From positions 1 through 64,000 of the forward strand of contig NZ_FNPV01000003.1 of NCBI RefSeq assembly GCF_900107405.1: DNA of 64,000 nt. The letters run 5' to 3'. Below, piece after piece: positions 1-9,377 of the stretch. Both the position numbers and the translations under genes were made by a program. Numbering within the stretch: position 1 is the stretch's first letter; every line of letters starts with the position of its first letter. The stretch comes from Tindallia californiensis (lineage in GTDB: Bacteria; Bacillota; Clostridia; Peptostreptococcales; Tindalliaceae). A model generated the notes under the pieces. It was not told the origin of the DNA. It did not search any database and saw nothing but the letters and a program-made list of their open reading frames with translations.

Positions 1-200
<200 letters not shown>

Positions 201-276
201 ATTCTTCCTGTACCCAAGCTTTTGCTTGCGTTTTCCATCACGTTTTAACGTGTGGTTTCGTTCTCTCTGCTGTTCA

Positions 277-289
277 GTTTTCAAAGAGC
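277..289 (-). promoter_or_regulatory. boxA-like antitermination site in the rRNA leader
   Basis: The minus strand reads GCTCTTTGAAAAC, close to the boxA consensus TGCTCTTTGAAAA bound by NusB/S10 in rRNA leaders. It lies between the promoters and the 16S gene, where boxA is expected. Confidence 0.7.
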
Positions 290-320
290 TTTGTTGTCGC
301 TATCTTAAGGCGACTTGATT

Positions 321-349
321 ATCTTACCACACTCTGCTTTCGATGTCAA
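321..349 (-). promoter_or_regulatory. rRNA promoter P1 (most 16S-proximal)
   Basis: The -35 is TTGACA (349-344), the spacer 17 bp and the -10 TAAGAT (326-321). The start region carries AATCAAGTCGCC, which is repeated in the two upstream promoters, and a short hairpin (GTCGC/GCGAC) follows. Confidence 0.85.
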
Positions 350-418
350 TACCTTTTTTCATTTTATTTCCTATCGAAGCTGAGGTTGTATTTCCCGTCG
401 CAATTCGACGACTTATCT

Positions 419-447
419 AGTCTACCATGCTGCGTTTTCGATGTCAA
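419..447 (-). promoter_or_regulatory. rRNA promoter P2
   Basis: The -35 is TTGACA (447-442), the spacer 17 bp and the -10 TAGACT (424-419). Its -35 is followed by TCGAAA, as in P1, and its start region by TAAGTCGTC. P1 and P2 therefore look like duplicated promoter cassettes about 98 bp apart. Confidence 0.8.
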
Positions 448-514
448 CATCTTTTTTGTCTTGTTTTCATCGAAAGTGAGATCATGTTTGCCACCGTAAT
501 TTGGCGACTTGATA

Positions 515-543
515 ATAATAGCATCCATCGCCCTAGAAGTCAA
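515..543 (-). promoter_or_regulatory. rRNA promoter P3 (most distal)
   Basis: The -35 is TTGACT (543-538), the spacer 17 bp and the -10 TATTAT (520-515), followed by ATCAAGTCGCC exactly as downstream of P1. It is about 96 bp upstream of P2, keeping the same period. Confidence 0.75.
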
Positions 544-757
544 CCATTAATTTCGAATAACTCCAGATCCCTTCTAGCGTTAAGCAATAGTACCATCACT
601 ACCTTGGTATTTCTCCTCGGATAGTTATTTTACCCCACTCTTTTCTTTGTAAACATTTTTTTATAAAAATACCTCCAAGCAGCTTGTCTGACTTTAAATA
701 CATCAGCCAGCTTACTTTAGAGGCATTTTATCGTCTAGCAATTTTTATTCCTAATTA
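544..757. other. Non-coding gap between lysS and the rRNA promoters
   Basis: No credible gene is seen. Just past the lysS stop there is an imperfect hairpin (about 671-725, minus strand) followed by an A/T-rich stretch, which may be a weak lysS terminator. The block near 575-610 has no recognised family. Confidence 0.5.
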
Positions 758-2257
758 CTATTCTTTCTCTCTCGCCATCTCCAGAGGTTTCATCGTAGGA
801 AAAAGGATAACATCTCTAATAGAAGGAGAATCCGTCATCAACATAACAAGCCTATCAATTCCTAATCCCATTCCACCTGTAGGTGGCAATCCAATCTCTA
901 AAGCATTAAGAAAATCTTCATCTAAAGGATGTGCTTCTTCATTACCTGTTTCTTTTTCTTTTACCTGTTCCAAAAATCGTTGCCTTTGGTCTACAGGGTC
1001 ATTTAACTCAGAAAAGGCATTGGCAATTTCCCATGTATTAACAAACGCTTCGAAACGATTTGTCATCGCTGGATTTTTTGCATTTCTTTTTGCTAACGGC
1101 GATACTTCAACAGGGTGGTTGGTAATAAAAGTCGGTTGTATCAGATGCTTTTCCACATAGGTTTCAAAAACTTCGCTAATAATATGGCCTTTACTCATTT
1201 CTGGTTCTACATCAAGACCGATTTTTTTGCCTAGCTGTCTTGCTTCTTCATCTGATGCAATCGTAGAAAAGTCAATTTTCGCAAATTCTTTACAAGACTC
1301 TTCCATTGTCATTCTTTTCCACGGAGGTTTAAAGTCTATTTCTGTATTCTGATAAGTCACCTTTGTTGTCCCCAGTGTTTTCTCTATTACATAGGCTACT
1401 AAATTTTCTGTAAGTTCCATAATATCTTCATAGTCAGCATATGCCTGATACAATTCAATAGAGGTAAATTCCGGATTATGTTTAATGGACATCCCTTCAT
1501 TTCTAAAAATACGCCCTATTTCATATACTCGATCAAAACCTCCGACAATAAGGCGTTTAAGATGAAGTTCTGTTGCAATTCTTAAATACATATCAATATC
1601 AAGGGTATTATGGTGCGTTATAAAAGGTTTTGCATTAGCTCCTCCTGCTATTGTATCCAGTATAGGAGTTTCAACTTCCAGATACTCTCGGTTATCTAAA
1701 TATTCCCGTATCGCCTTGATTGTATTACTTCTGATCTTAAAAACGTTTTTTACATCAGGGTTGACAATTAAATCTACATACCGTTGCCTGTAACGAATGT
1801 CTGTATCTTTCAATCCATGCCATTTCTCCGGCAGAATCTGCAAAGATTTCGTCAACAGCCTTACCATATCAGCTTTTACAGAAACTTCTCCTCGCTTCGT
1901 CTTAAATACAATGCCATGGACTTCTATAATATCTCCGATATCATATTGCTGAAAGTATCCATAAGCCTCCTCACCTATTCTGTCAAGACGCACATAAATC
2001 TGAAGTTGACCTTCTTTATCCTGTAAGTTAATAAACGTCGCTTTTCCGTGTTCCCGCCTTGTTATTATCCTTCCAGCCATGGTTACTTTTTCATTTTCCA
2101 ATTCGTCATAATGATCCTTGATGTACTGACTATAGTGACTGACTTCTACTTTTTCAATCTCAAAAGGATCTTTACCGGCTTCTTTTAGCTTCTTTAATTT
2201 TGCATGCCTTATTTTTCGTAGCTCATTTAGACTTTGCCCTTCTATGTCATGACTCAT
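758..2257 (-). CDS. lysS: Lysyl-tRNA synthetase, class II
   Basis: Charges tRNA(Lys) with lysine in the cytoplasm. The 499-residue length is normal for class II LysRS. The N-terminal OB-fold anticodon-binding region (about residues 60-170, with [20 protein letters not shown]) is followed by the class II catalytic core: the [19 protein letters not shown] region, motif 2 ([20 protein letters not shown]) and C-terminal motif 3 ([20 protein letters not shown]). The ATG is preceded by AGGAAGGTGAAG. It lies 53 bp after greA in the same direction, a pairing also seen in other Firmicutes, and upstream of an rRNA operon as in Bacillus. Function is secure. Confidence 0.98.
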   Translation of the reverse strand: MSHDIEGQSLNELRKIRHAKLKKLKEAGKDPFEIEKVEVSHYSQYIKDHYDELENEKVTMAGRIITRREHGKATFINLQDKEGQLQIYVRLDRIGEEAYGYFQQYDIGDIIEVHGIVFKTKRGEVSVKADMVRLLTKSLQILPEKWHGLKDTDIRYRQRYVDLIVNPDVKNVFKIRSNTIKAIREYLDNREYLEVETPILDTIAGGANAKPFITHHNTLDIDMYLRIATELHLKRLIVGGFDRVYEIGRIFRNEGMSIKHNPEFTSIELYQAYADYEDIMELTENLVAYVIEKTLGTTKVTYQNTEIDFKPPWKRMTMEESCKEFAKIDFSTIASDEEARQLGKKIGLDVEPEMSKGHIISEVFETYVEKHLIQPTFITNHPVEVSPLAKRNAKNPAMTNRFEAFVNTWEIANAFSELNDPVDQRQRFLEQVKEKETGNEEAHPLDEDFLNALEIGLPPTGGMGLGIDRLVMLMTDSPSIRDVILFPTMKPLEMAREKE

Positions 2258-2310
2258 GACTTCACCTTCCTCGCTAAATTAATAAAACTTGCTCTCGTTT
2301 TGCCTCTTTA

Positions 2311-2793
2311 CTAATTCGCCTTGTCAATCTTTATTACCTCATAAAACGTAACACCGTCCGGAATTTGAACCTCTGCTTTTTCTCCTACTTTTTTGCCTAT
2401 CAACGCACGTCCTACTGGTGATTCATTAGATATTTTTGCTTCGTAAGGGTCCGCCTCTGCAGAACCGACAATCATGTACTCAACAACTTCGTCGTCTCCC
2501 TCTTCTTTAACATGCACCAGTGATCCAATACTAACTGTATCTGTGCGAATATCTTCTTCATCAATAATGACTGCTTGCCTTAAAGTATTTTCTAACTTGT
2601 TTATCTTTTCTTCTATTTGTGCCTGTTCGTTTTTCGCCTCATCATATTCAGAGTTTTCGCTAATATCTCCAAATTCAATGGCTTGTTTGATTCGAGCGGC
2701 TATTTCTTTCCGACGTACCGTCTTTAGCTGCTCCAGTTCATTTTCGATTTTTTCTTTGCCTTTTGGAGTCAACACCATTTCTTTGTTTGTCAT
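2311..2793 (-). CDS. greA: Transcription elongation factor GreA
   Basis: Binds RNA polymerase through the secondary channel and stimulates cleavage of backtracked transcripts. At 160 residues it has the full two-domain architecture: an N-terminal antiparallel coiled coil (about residues 1-75) with the acidic tip [16 protein letters not shown] (residues about 42-57), and a C-terminal FKBP-like domain ending in [21 protein letters not shown]. The start has a GAGGAG site. A consensus promoter lies about 190 bp upstream (2980-3008), so greA is probably the first gene of a greA-lysS unit with a long leader. Confidence 0.97.
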   Translation of the reverse strand: MTNKEMVLTPKGKEKIENELEQLKTVRRKEIAARIKQAIEFGDISENSEYDEAKNEQAQIEEKINKLENTLRQAVIIDEEDIRTDTVSIGSLVHVKEEGDDEVVEYMIVGSAEADPYEAKISNESPVGRALIGKKVGEKAEVQIPDGVTFYEVIKIDKAN

Positions 2794-2979
2794 AATTCTT
2801 CGCTCCTCTATTTCAAGCCATTAATTGGCTTTATAATTACATTAACTCGTTGTATTTTTTTCTTGCATACCAGCTCTGTTTGCATTATTTCTTATCCTAT
2901 ATACACTTATACACTAGAAGAAGTATCCTATACAGAAGAAACACTGATTCATATCAGTGTCCTCTTCATTATCCAAAAT

Positions 2980-3008
2980 ATTATAATTCAATCTGGCTAT
3001 AATGTCAA
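2980..3008 (-). promoter_or_regulatory. Consensus sigma-A promoter for greA-lysS
   Basis: The minus strand carries a perfect TTGACA (3008-3003), a 17-bp spacer and a perfect TATAAT (2985-2980). The predicted transcript starts near 2973 and begins with a hairpin (arms ACACTGAT/ATCAGTGT, about 2941-2960), leaving a leader of about 180 nt before greA. Confidence 0.9.
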
Positions 3009-3062
3009 GCTTCTACCCACTGATATTAAGGAGTTTATCCTTTGATCACGATTTTTTTCACA

Positions 3063-4034
3063 TCAAGAGCAATCGTTCATTAGTTCAATCATTTCTTCTG
3101 CCGATTCGGCCATATTAATCTTTTTTCGTAGCTTTGCTGACCCCAAAAATCCTTTTGTATACCAAGCGGCATGTTTACGCATTTCTTTGATGGCTATTCT
3201 CTCGCCTTTTTCTTGAACAGCTAATTTCAGATGTTCTTCAAAGGTAGTTTTCACCGCTTTTTTAATACCGTCTTGTGGCAAATCTATCCATGCTCCTTCT
3301 TCTATCATGCTCCGAATAGCATGAAATAGCCACGGATTCCCCTGAGCTCCACGTCCTATCATCACAGCATCACAACCCGTCCTTAAAAACATTTCCCGTG
3401 CATCGCTTGCTTCAAAAATATCTCCGTTTCCTATTACAGGAATGGTAACCGCTTCCTTCACAGCTTTGATTACTGACCAATCGGCCTTACCGGAATAAAA
3501 CTGTTCTCTGGTTCTTCCATGAATGGTAATGGCTTTCGCTCCGTTATCTTCAGCAATTTTTGCCAGGTCAACGGCATTAAGACTATCTAAATCCCAACCA
3601 GCTCTTATTTTCACACTTACTGGTTTTGACGTTTTTTCTACCACTGCTCTAATCACACGAGCCGCTAGTTCAGGTTCCTTCATCAGTGCTGACCCATCAC
3701 CATTTTTCACTATTTTCGGAGCAGGACAACCCATATTAATATCAAGAATATCATGAGGTTGCTTATCTAAATAATCTGCTGCCCAACCCATAATCTCCGG
3801 ATCCGATCCAAATATTTGCAATCCCACCGGCGTTTCGGTTTCATCGATTCGCATCAGCTCTGACGTTTTTCTATCATGATAGTACAATCCTTTGGCGCTG
3901 ATCATTTCTGTGACCGTCATTCCGCACCCAAATTTTTTACAGATAACCCGGAAGGCTAAATCAGTTACTCCTGCCATTGGCGCAAGAATCAATGGGGTTT
4001 TTATTTCTACTTTACCAATTTTAAAGGGTTTCAC
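3063..4034 (-). CDS. dusB: tRNA-dihydrouridine synthase DusB
   Basis: FMN/NADPH enzyme that reduces uridines in the tRNA D-loop. The 323 residues form a TIM barrel: the FMN-binding start PLILAPMAGVTDLAFR (residues 14-29), catalytic Cys103 in DINMGCPAPK, the phosphate-binding loop IHGRTREQFYSGKADW and VIGNGDIF, and a C-terminal helical domain with RKHAAWYTKG. The start is GTG at 4034 after GAGAGGT. Dus enzymes sit near ftsH/coaX and lysS in the Bacillus origin region, and the same neighbourhood is kept here. Confidence 0.95.
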   Translation of the reverse strand: MKPFKIGKVEIKTPLILAPMAGVTDLAFRVICKKFGCGMTVTEMISAKGLYYHDRKTSELMRIDETETPVGLQIFGSDPEIMGWAADYLDKQPHDILDINMGCPAPKIVKNGDGSALMKEPELAARVIRAVVEKTSKPVSVKIRAGWDLDSLNAVDLAKIAEDNGAKAITIHGRTREQFYSGKADWSVIKAVKEAVTIPVIGNGDIFEASDAREMFLRTGCDAVMIGRGAQGNPWLFHAIRSMIEEGAWIDLPQDGIKKAVKTTFEEHLKLAVQEKGERIAIKEMRKHAAWYTKGFLGSAKLRKKINMAESAEEMIELMNDCS

Positions 4035-4316
4035 TATTCATACCTCTCTTATCTTATATAAACAGGACCCGAACCTTCCAGTGGAGTTTTAGCCGCATTC
4101 AGAAGACGGGGTAGGTCATCAGACAAAGTATTTATCGATGCCCTGCTTCATATTTTAGTTTTTCGATTATTGCTGCTTATGCGTATTTGTATCATCCTTG
4201 GATCCTTGCTTTTATCAGTTGTGTTTTTATTTCAAGTATCCTCTCATCCTTCGTCTGATCAAGAGAACGAATCGACATTATCATTTTACTCTCTTAATCC
4301 TTATAATGCAATATAC
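4035..4316. other. Non-coding gap upstream of dusB
   Basis: This holds no convincing gene in either strand. On the minus strand a weak promoter-like pair (TTGATC, 16 bp, GATACT; about 4222-4249) could serve dusB. An imperfect palindrome GCAAGGATCCAAGGAT lies near 4194-4209. The strong terminator of the next operon bounds it at 4318. Confidence 0.4.
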
Positions 4317-4317
4317 T

Positions 4318-4358
4318 AAAAAACGGCTAATGAATATCTTTTTTGATATCATTAGCCG
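4318..4358 (-). terminator. Terminator of the CoA-transferase/permease operon
   Basis: A long near-perfect stem (CGGCTAATGATATC against GATATTCATTAGCCG, 4324-4358) with an A/T loop is followed on the minus strand by six T residues. It ends the sigma-54-driven unit. Confidence 0.9.
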
Positions 4359-4382
4359 AGAACAAACAGTTGATCCTAATGC

Positions 4383-5123
4383 TTATAGAACAACGCCACC
4401 ATCCACACTCAAGACAGTCCCTGTAATAAATCCAGCTTCTTCAGAAGCTAGGAAGGCATAGGCATTGGCGATATCTTCCGGTTTGCCTAACTTCTTAATA
4501 GGAGATTTGTCTTTCATCATATCCAGCACGTTTTCTGGCATTTTCTCAACCATTGGAGTAAGAATAAACCCTGGCGCTACGGCATTTACACGAATTCCTT
4601 GTTTCCCAAGTTCTTTCGCCCATGTTTTTGTCATTCCAATAACTCCCCATTTTGTTGCCGCATAATTTGTTTGCCCAAAGTTCCCATATATCCCTACTAC
4701 GGAGGATGCATTTAGAATAACACCACTGCCTTGTTCTGCCATGATTCTTGCTGCTGCCTGACCACAATTAAAAACGCCTTTAAGATTAACGTCTATTACC
4801 TTGTCAAAGGCTTCTTCTTCCAGTTTCACCAATCGGCCATCTGCTGTAATTCCAGCATTATTAACAATAACATCTACTGATCCACATTGATCCTTTACAT
4901 CCTTCATCATTTTTTCCACAGCTTCGCGATCTGTAACATCAACTTCAAAGGCTAACGCTTCTACTTGATTTGCTTTAAGTTCTTCCATTACTTCCGACAA
5001 ACTGTCCATTGATATGTCGCAAACAACCACTTTCCCACCTTTTTCACCAAATTTCAAGGCCGTCGCTTTACCAATCCCTCGAGCTGCACCTGTAACAACC
5101 ACCGTTTTTCCATTAAAATTCAT
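4383..5123 (-). CDS. SDR oxidoreductase, acetoacetyl-CoA reductase / FabG type
   Basis: Short-chain dehydrogenase of 246 residues: the NAD(P) motif TGAARGIG (residues 11-18), the NNAG motif (88-91), and the catalytic set Ser140/141, Tyr154 and Lys158 (YAATK). Closest families are 3-oxoacyl-ACP reductase FabG and PhaB-type (R)-3-hydroxybutyryl-CoA dehydrogenase. It is last in an operon with a CoA-transferase, a GntP permease and an (S)-specific-type 3-hydroxyacyl-CoA dehydrogenase, and no fatty-acid synthesis genes are near. I therefore infer action on (R)-3-hydroxybutyryl-CoA/acetoacetyl-CoA rather than on ACP substrates. The start has a GAGGAGG site. Confidence 0.85.
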   Translation of the reverse strand: MNFNGKTVVVTGAARGIGKATALKFGEKGGKVVVCDISMDSLSEVMEELKANQVEALAFEVDVTDREAVEKMMKDVKDQCGSVDVIVNNAGITADGRLVKLEEEAFDKVIDVNLKGVFNCGQAAARIMAEQGSGVILNASSVVGIYGNFGQTNYAATKWGVIGMTKTWAKELGKQGIRVNAVAPGFILTPMVEKMPENVLDMMKDKSPIKKLGKPEDIANAYAFLASEEAGFITGTVLSVDGGVVL

Positions 5124-5215
5124 CTTAAAAAAACCTCCTCTTTTTTATTTTGCTTATCTAACAATATATATAATTCTCGAAAACTCACCTTATCTATTTT
5201 TCAGTTTCTTGTGAC

Positions 5216-6070
5216 TTAGCTTTCATAAGAAAAGAATCCCTGCCCTACTTTTCTACCCAGTAAGTTGCCTCTTACCATTTTCCTTAATAAAGGATGGGGT
5301 CTGTATTTTGAATCAGCATACTCCTCATACATCACTTCCATAATATGAAGACAAACATCGTTCCCTATTAAATCAGCAAGAGCCAATGGCCCTATCGGAT
5401 GGTTTGCCCCAAGTTTCATCGCCGTATCAATATCTTCTGCCGTCGCAACACCATCTGCCAGTACGCCTACCGCTTCATTGATCATCGTTACTAACACTCT
5501 ATTTACTAAAAAACCTGGTGCTTCCTCCACTTCTACAGATACCTTATCAAGATTCTCTGCCATCGCCACCACCGTATTCCTTGTATCATCACTGGTGTTG
5601 ATCCCCCTGATCACTTCTACCAGTTTCATCACTGGCACCGGATTAAAAAAATGCATCCCAATAACTTTTTCTGGCCTTTTAGTACTGTTAGCAATTTCTG
5701 TAATGGATAAGGACGAAGTATTGCTAGCCAATATAGTCTCAGAAGGACAGATCCTATCCAGTTCTTCAAAAATTATTTTTTTTACTGCCATCTTTTCCGA
5801 AGCCGCTTCTATTACCAGTTGACATTCGGTCAGTAGCTGATTGTCAACCGTTCCAGTAATTCTACTTCTTATTTCTTTTTTTTCATCTTCTGTTAGCTTT
5901 CCTTTTTCGACAGATTTCTTCAGGTTTTTTTCGATATTTTTAATGCCACTTTGGATATATCCTTCTTCCATGTCTTTCAAGACAACATCATACCCTGATT
6001 TAGCAATGATTTCTGCTATGCCAGCCCCCATCACGCCAGCTCCTATAATTCCCACTTTTTCGATGTTCAT
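5216..6070 (-). CDS. hbd: 3-hydroxybutyryl-CoA dehydrogenase
   Basis: NAD-dependent interconversion of (S)-3-hydroxybutyryl-CoA and acetoacetyl-CoA. The 284-residue length is typical of clostridial Hbd. The Rossmann motif GAGVMGAG starts at residue 10. The catalytic His140 lies in GMHFFNPVPVMKLVE, with ASNTSSLSIT before it. The C-terminal dimerisation domain contains NHPIGPLALADLIG and ends GRKVGQGFF. It is third in the operon after the CoA-transferase and permease. With the SDR gene downstream the operon encodes enzymes for both stereoisomers of 3-hydroxybutyryl-CoA, which suggests use of mixed 3-hydroxybutyrate or a racemising bypass. Confidence 0.95.
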   Translation of the reverse strand: MNIEKVGIIGAGVMGAGIAEIIAKSGYDVVLKDMEEGYIQSGIKNIEKNLKKSVEKGKLTEDEKKEIRSRITGTVDNQLLTECQLVIEAASEKMAVKKIIFEELDRICPSETILASNTSSLSITEIANSTKRPEKVIGMHFFNPVPVMKLVEVIRGINTSDDTRNTVVAMAENLDKVSVEVEEAPGFLVNRVLVTMINEAVGVLADGVATAEDIDTAMKLGANHPIGPLALADLIGNDVCLHIMEVMYEEYADSKYRPHPLLRKMVRGNLLGRKVGQGFFSYES

Positions 6071-6151
6071 AAATTACCACCTTTCATAAACAGGATTCTT
6101 ATCCATGATCAGTAATGAGAACTAGTAAGTTTTTTATATGATGAGTTCCGC

Positions 6152-7453
6152 CTATACTAATCCTATCGTCGCTAGTAAGATCGCTGTGATAACGGCTAGT
6201 ACAGGAATAACCGTCCCTACCATAAAAATATCTTTATAAGAATCCTTATGGGTCATGGCACAAACCGCCAATAAGGTTAATACAGCTCCATTATGAGGAA
6301 GGGTGTCCAGCCCTCCACTTGAAAGAGAAGCTACACGATGAAATGCCGCTGGGTCAATACCTGTTGAAATCGCTAGTTCCATATACCGATCTCCTAACGC
6401 GGCCAATGCAATTCCCATTCCACCTGATGCTGAACCTGTCGCTCCAGCTAATATGTTTACCGATACAGCTTGAGAAATCAATGGATTTCCGGGAATTCCC
6501 AGCACTAAATCTGTAAGGGTTTCAAATCCTGGCACTGCACGAACAACGGCTCCAAAACCAACAGCCGCACTCGTATTAATAATCGCTAATACCGAACCGG
6601 AAGCTCCTGCATTGACCGTAGCTACTTTTTCTGGCAAACGATTGAAATTCAGTGCAATACCAACAATAATTCCAGCCAAAAGTGCTATAATAATATCGAT
6701 TTCTCTATTAAAAATAATCGGGAATACGTTAAGAATAACAACTACAGTCAGGAGAGGCAAGAGAGATAGGATAGGGCTTGGTAAGTCCTCTCCATTAGAA
6801 TCTGCAAGCTTTTCTTTCGGCTCCGTAAATACATCTCCTGCTTCTCGCAATTTTTTCTCGCTACGTGTTAACCAAAGCATACCAACTCCTAGCATGACAG
6901 CTGCCCCAGCCATACCCATGATCGGTGCAGCTGTTGGTGTTGTGCCATAGTATTCCATAGGAATCAAGTTTTGAATCTGCGGCGTACCTGGCAGTGCCGT
7001 CATGGTAAAGGTAAAGGAGCCTAAGGCAATAGTTCCGGGAATCATTTTTCTTGATATGTTCGCTTCTCTGAAAAGAGCAAGTGCTAAAGGATACATAGCA
7101 AATACTACTACAAACAAAGAGACTCCACCATAGGTTAGTACCGCACAACCCATTACAACAGCAAATATAGCTTTATTAGTCCCTATTTTCGCAGTAATCC
7201 ACTGGGCTACCGATCGGGCAGCACCAGAATCATCCATGACTTTTCCAAAAATAGCCCCTAGCATAAATACAGGGAACCAGGATTTCGTAAAACCGACAAA
7301 GCCCCCCATATAAGCTTCCCTATAAGCTTCCACCAGATCTAATCCACCAGTCAAAGCTACTAATCCTGCACAAACAGGCGCTACCCATATAATAGACATC
7401 CCTTTATAAGCTAAAAACATAAGCAATGCTAAACCAATAATAATACCAATCAT
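6152..7453 (-). CDS. GntP-family permease, probably for a short hydroxy acid
   Basis: Polytopic inner-membrane carrier of 433 residues with about 12 hydrophobic segments, starting MIGIIIGLALLMFLAYKG. Conserved GntP features include MLGAIFGKVMDDSGAA, ITAKIG, MTALPGTPQIQN and GATGSASGGMGIAL. Family members carry gluconate, glycerate, 3-hydroxybutyrate or short carboxylates. Because it is sandwiched between a CoA-transferase and two 3-hydroxybutyryl-CoA dehydrogenases, I infer uptake of 3-hydroxybutyrate or a related acid; the substrate is not readable from sequence. It has an AAGGAGGG site and a 45-bp gap from the CoA-transferase. Confidence 0.85.
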   Translation of the reverse strand: MIGIIIGLALLMFLAYKGMSIIWVAPVCAGLVALTGGLDLVEAYREAYMGGFVGFTKSWFPVFMLGAIFGKVMDDSGAARSVAQWITAKIGTNKAIFAVVMGCAVLTYGGVSLFVVVFAMYPLALALFREANISRKMIPGTIALGSFTFTMTALPGTPQIQNLIPMEYYGTTPTAAPIMGMAGAAVMLGVGMLWLTRSEKKLREAGDVFTEPKEKLADSNGEDLPSPILSLLPLLTVVVILNVFPIIFNREIDIIIALLAGIIVGIALNFNRLPEKVATVNAGASGSVLAIINTSAAVGFGAVVRAVPGFETLTDLVLGIPGNPLISQAVSVNILAGATGSASGGMGIALAALGDRYMELAISTGIDPAAFHRVASLSSGGLDTLPHNGAVLTLLAVCAMTHKDSYKDIFMVGTVIPVLAVITAILLATIGLV

Positions 7454-7498
7454 TATTTTCCCTCCTTCTTCGCTAGTTCATCCTTTTAATTTGCGTTT

Positions 7499-9064
7499 TT
7501 AGAGAAGTTCATCAAAACTAAAGTTCATTTTTTCTGGGCTGAAAATCCTTTCATCCATTTTTTTAATATTAGTATCAATCATAGGCTCAAAGTCCATTTG
7601 ATCAAGGATATCTTTTTGAAGATCGATTCCCGGTGCTATTTCTGTAAGCACTAACCCTTCTTTCGTTAATTCAAAGACCGCTCTTTCCGTAACGTACAGT
7701 ACAGTTTGTTCTATCTCCGAAGCATAGATTCCGCTGAAAGTTATCTGTTCAACCTCTTTAATGAATTTCTTAAACTTCCCTTCTTCAACAATTTTCAATT
7801 CTCCGTTTACGGCTTCTTCTTTTAACCCACCTGCTGTAAAGGTTCCACAGAAAACAACTTTTTTTGCATTCTGGGTTATATTAATAAATCCACCTGGTCC
7901 TGTAATTTTAGGTCCAAATTTGCTGACATTTATATTTCCCTGTTCATCGCATTGTGCCAAACCTAAAAACGCAACATCAAGACCACCGCCATCATAAAAA
8001 TCAAATTGATTTGGTTGATCAATAATTGCCATCGGATTTGTTGCAGCTCCAAAACTAAGTCCTCCTGCAGGGACACCTCCTATAGGTCCTGGTTCAACCG
8101 TTAATACCATCTGATCGCCAACACCTTCTTCATTTGCTACATTTGCAACTCCTTCAGGCATACCGATCCCCAGATTCACAACCGCCTGTGGAACTAACTC
8201 CATCATCGCTCTCCTGGCAATGATTTTTCTTTCATCTAACGGCATCGACTTCATTTTATTCACTGGTACTCTTATATTACCGGAGTAACTTGGATTATAG
8301 TCTTCTGCAAAGGTTTGCATGTGATTTGTCATTTCTTCTACTTCTACGATTGTATCTACATAAATACCAGGAATTTTAACCATCCATGGGTTCAAGGTTC
8401 CAGATTTAACCACTTTTTCAACTTGTACGATCACTTTACCTCCGGAATTTTTACACGCTTGTGCAATGGATAAAACTTCCAGCGAACCCGCTTCTTTTTC
8501 CATACTGACATTTCCATCCTCATCGGCATAAGTTCCCCTCAACAAGGCATAGTCAACAGGAAATGTTTTATACAGCAAATATTCTTTTTCATGAATATGG
8601 ATAATTTCCACTAAATCCTCTCTCGTTATTTCGTTTAGTTTTCCACCTTCTATTCGTGGATCTACAAAGGTTTTTAACCCAACATGGGTAATGGTTGCCG
8701 GCTTTCCAGCCGCAATATCGCGAAATAAATGAGCCATTACTCCCTGAGGAAACGTATATCCTTCAATTTTATTTTCTAGTGCTAGTTTTTGAACTTTTGG
8801 CGCAAGTCCCCAGTGGCCTCCTACCACTCTTTTCAGAAGTCCTTCATGCCCAAAATGATTAATCCCCTTTTCTTTCCCGTCACCTTGTCCAGCACAATAA
8901 GCAACGGTAAGGCCCTTTGGTTTTCCTGTTTCTACAAACCGCTTCTCCAGAGCAATTTCTAATTCTTCTGGCACGGCGTTGCCAACAAATCCTCCAGTTG
9001 CCACCGTACTATCTGATTCAATCAACTCAACAGCTTCTTTTGCTGTTAAAAACTTTGGTGCCAT
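7499..9064 (-). CDS. Acyl-CoA:acetate CoA-transferase, propionate CoA-transferase (Pct/YdiF) type
   Basis: Transfers CoA between short acyl-CoAs and free acids through a glutamyl-CoA thioester. It is a single 521-residue chain in which the alpha and beta halves of family I CoA-transferases are fused. The alpha half runs from about residue 5 with VATGGFVGNAVPEEL. The beta half carries NLGIGMPEGVA and the catalytic glutamate Glu324 in LTVEPGPIGGVPAGG, the position reported as catalytic in Pct of Clostridium propionicum. It is first gene of the operon, starting 27 bp inside the predicted sigma-54 transcript, with an AGGAGGGG site. Context suggests activation of 3-hydroxybutyrate or acetoacetate. 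Because the cell also makes propionyl-CoA (mcm/mmd genes), propionate release is possible. Confidence 0.93.
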   Translation of the reverse strand: MAPKFLTAKEAVELIESDSTVATGGFVGNAVPEELEIALEKRFVETGKPKGLTVAYCAGQGDGKEKGINHFGHEGLLKRVVGGHWGLAPKVQKLALENKIEGYTFPQGVMAHLFRDIAAGKPATITHVGLKTFVDPRIEGGKLNEITREDLVEIIHIHEKEYLLYKTFPVDYALLRGTYADEDGNVSMEKEAGSLEVLSIAQACKNSGGKVIVQVEKVVKSGTLNPWMVKIPGIYVDTIVEVEEMTNHMQTFAEDYNPSYSGNIRVPVNKMKSMPLDERKIIARRAMMELVPQAVVNLGIGMPEGVANVANEEGVGDQMVLTVEPGPIGGVPAGGLSFGAATNPMAIIDQPNQFDFYDGGGLDVAFLGLAQCDEQGNINVSKFGPKITGPGGFINITQNAKKVVFCGTFTAGGLKEEAVNGELKIVEEGKFKKFIKEVEQITFSGIYASEIEQTVLYVTERAVFELTKEGLVLTEIAPGIDLQKDILDQMDFEPMIDTNIKKMDERIFSPEKMNFSFDELL

Positions 9065-9103
9065 CGATACCCCTCCTCATAAGTTTAGTGCTTATCTAAT
9101 ATT

Positions 9104-9118
9104 GCAACAGCTGTGCCA
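9104..9118 (-). promoter_or_regulatory. Sigma-54 (-24/-12) promoter for the CoA-transferase operon
   Basis: The minus strand reads TGGCAC-AGCTG-TTGC, an exact match to the consensus TGGCAC-N5-TTGC. The start site would be near 9092, about 27 nt before the CoA-transferase ATG. Confidence 0.9.
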
Positions 9119-9252
9119 AAACTTGTAAAACTAAAAATTAATTTTATGCTTCTATCCTCAAATTTCTGTTTTTAACTTATTACATACGCTGATAAAAATG
9201 ACCTGTATTTTCCATTCGCTGTCAGATGCTTAGTTTTTCCATCGAGGGAGTA

Positions 9253-9297
9253 GCACCGCTTATCCCTCTTGCATCGGAGGGTTATGGACAGCGGTGT
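9253..9297. promoter_or_regulatory. Nested inverted repeat, candidate enhancer site for the sigma-54 activator
   Basis: Outer arms CACCGCT (9254-9260) and AGCGGTG (9290-9296) enclose inner arms CCCTC (9264-9268) and GAGGG (9277-9281). It lies about 160-205 bp upstream of the predicted start of the CoA-transferase operon, a usual distance for upstream activator sequences, and no gene occupies it. Assignment as an enhancer is inference; a structured RNA is the alternative. Nothing else is evident in the gap 9119-9334. Confidence 0.35.
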
Positions 9298-9330
9298 TCA
9301 TCAGATGACAATGACCCATCATTTAAACCA

Positions 9331-9377
9331 CAAAAAAGCCGCTTGCTAAATATATAACAATCAGCTCAGGCGGCTTT
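9331..9377 (-). terminator. Terminator after the sigma-54 activator gene
   Basis: The stem AAAGCCGC/GCGGCTTT with a long A/T loop (9335-9377) is followed on the minus strand by a T run. The other side is also T-rich, so it may act in both directions. Confidence 0.75.

Noticed and set aside
575-610. GTGATGGTACT-like string before the rRNA promoters, as in the 3' half of 5S rRNA
   Set aside because: Only about ten bases agree; neither the rest of 5S nor its closing helix is present.
684-1160. A 158-codon plus-strand open frame
   Set aside because: It is the complement of the lysS 3' end; lysS has clear motifs, and this frame has no ribosome site or recognisable domain.
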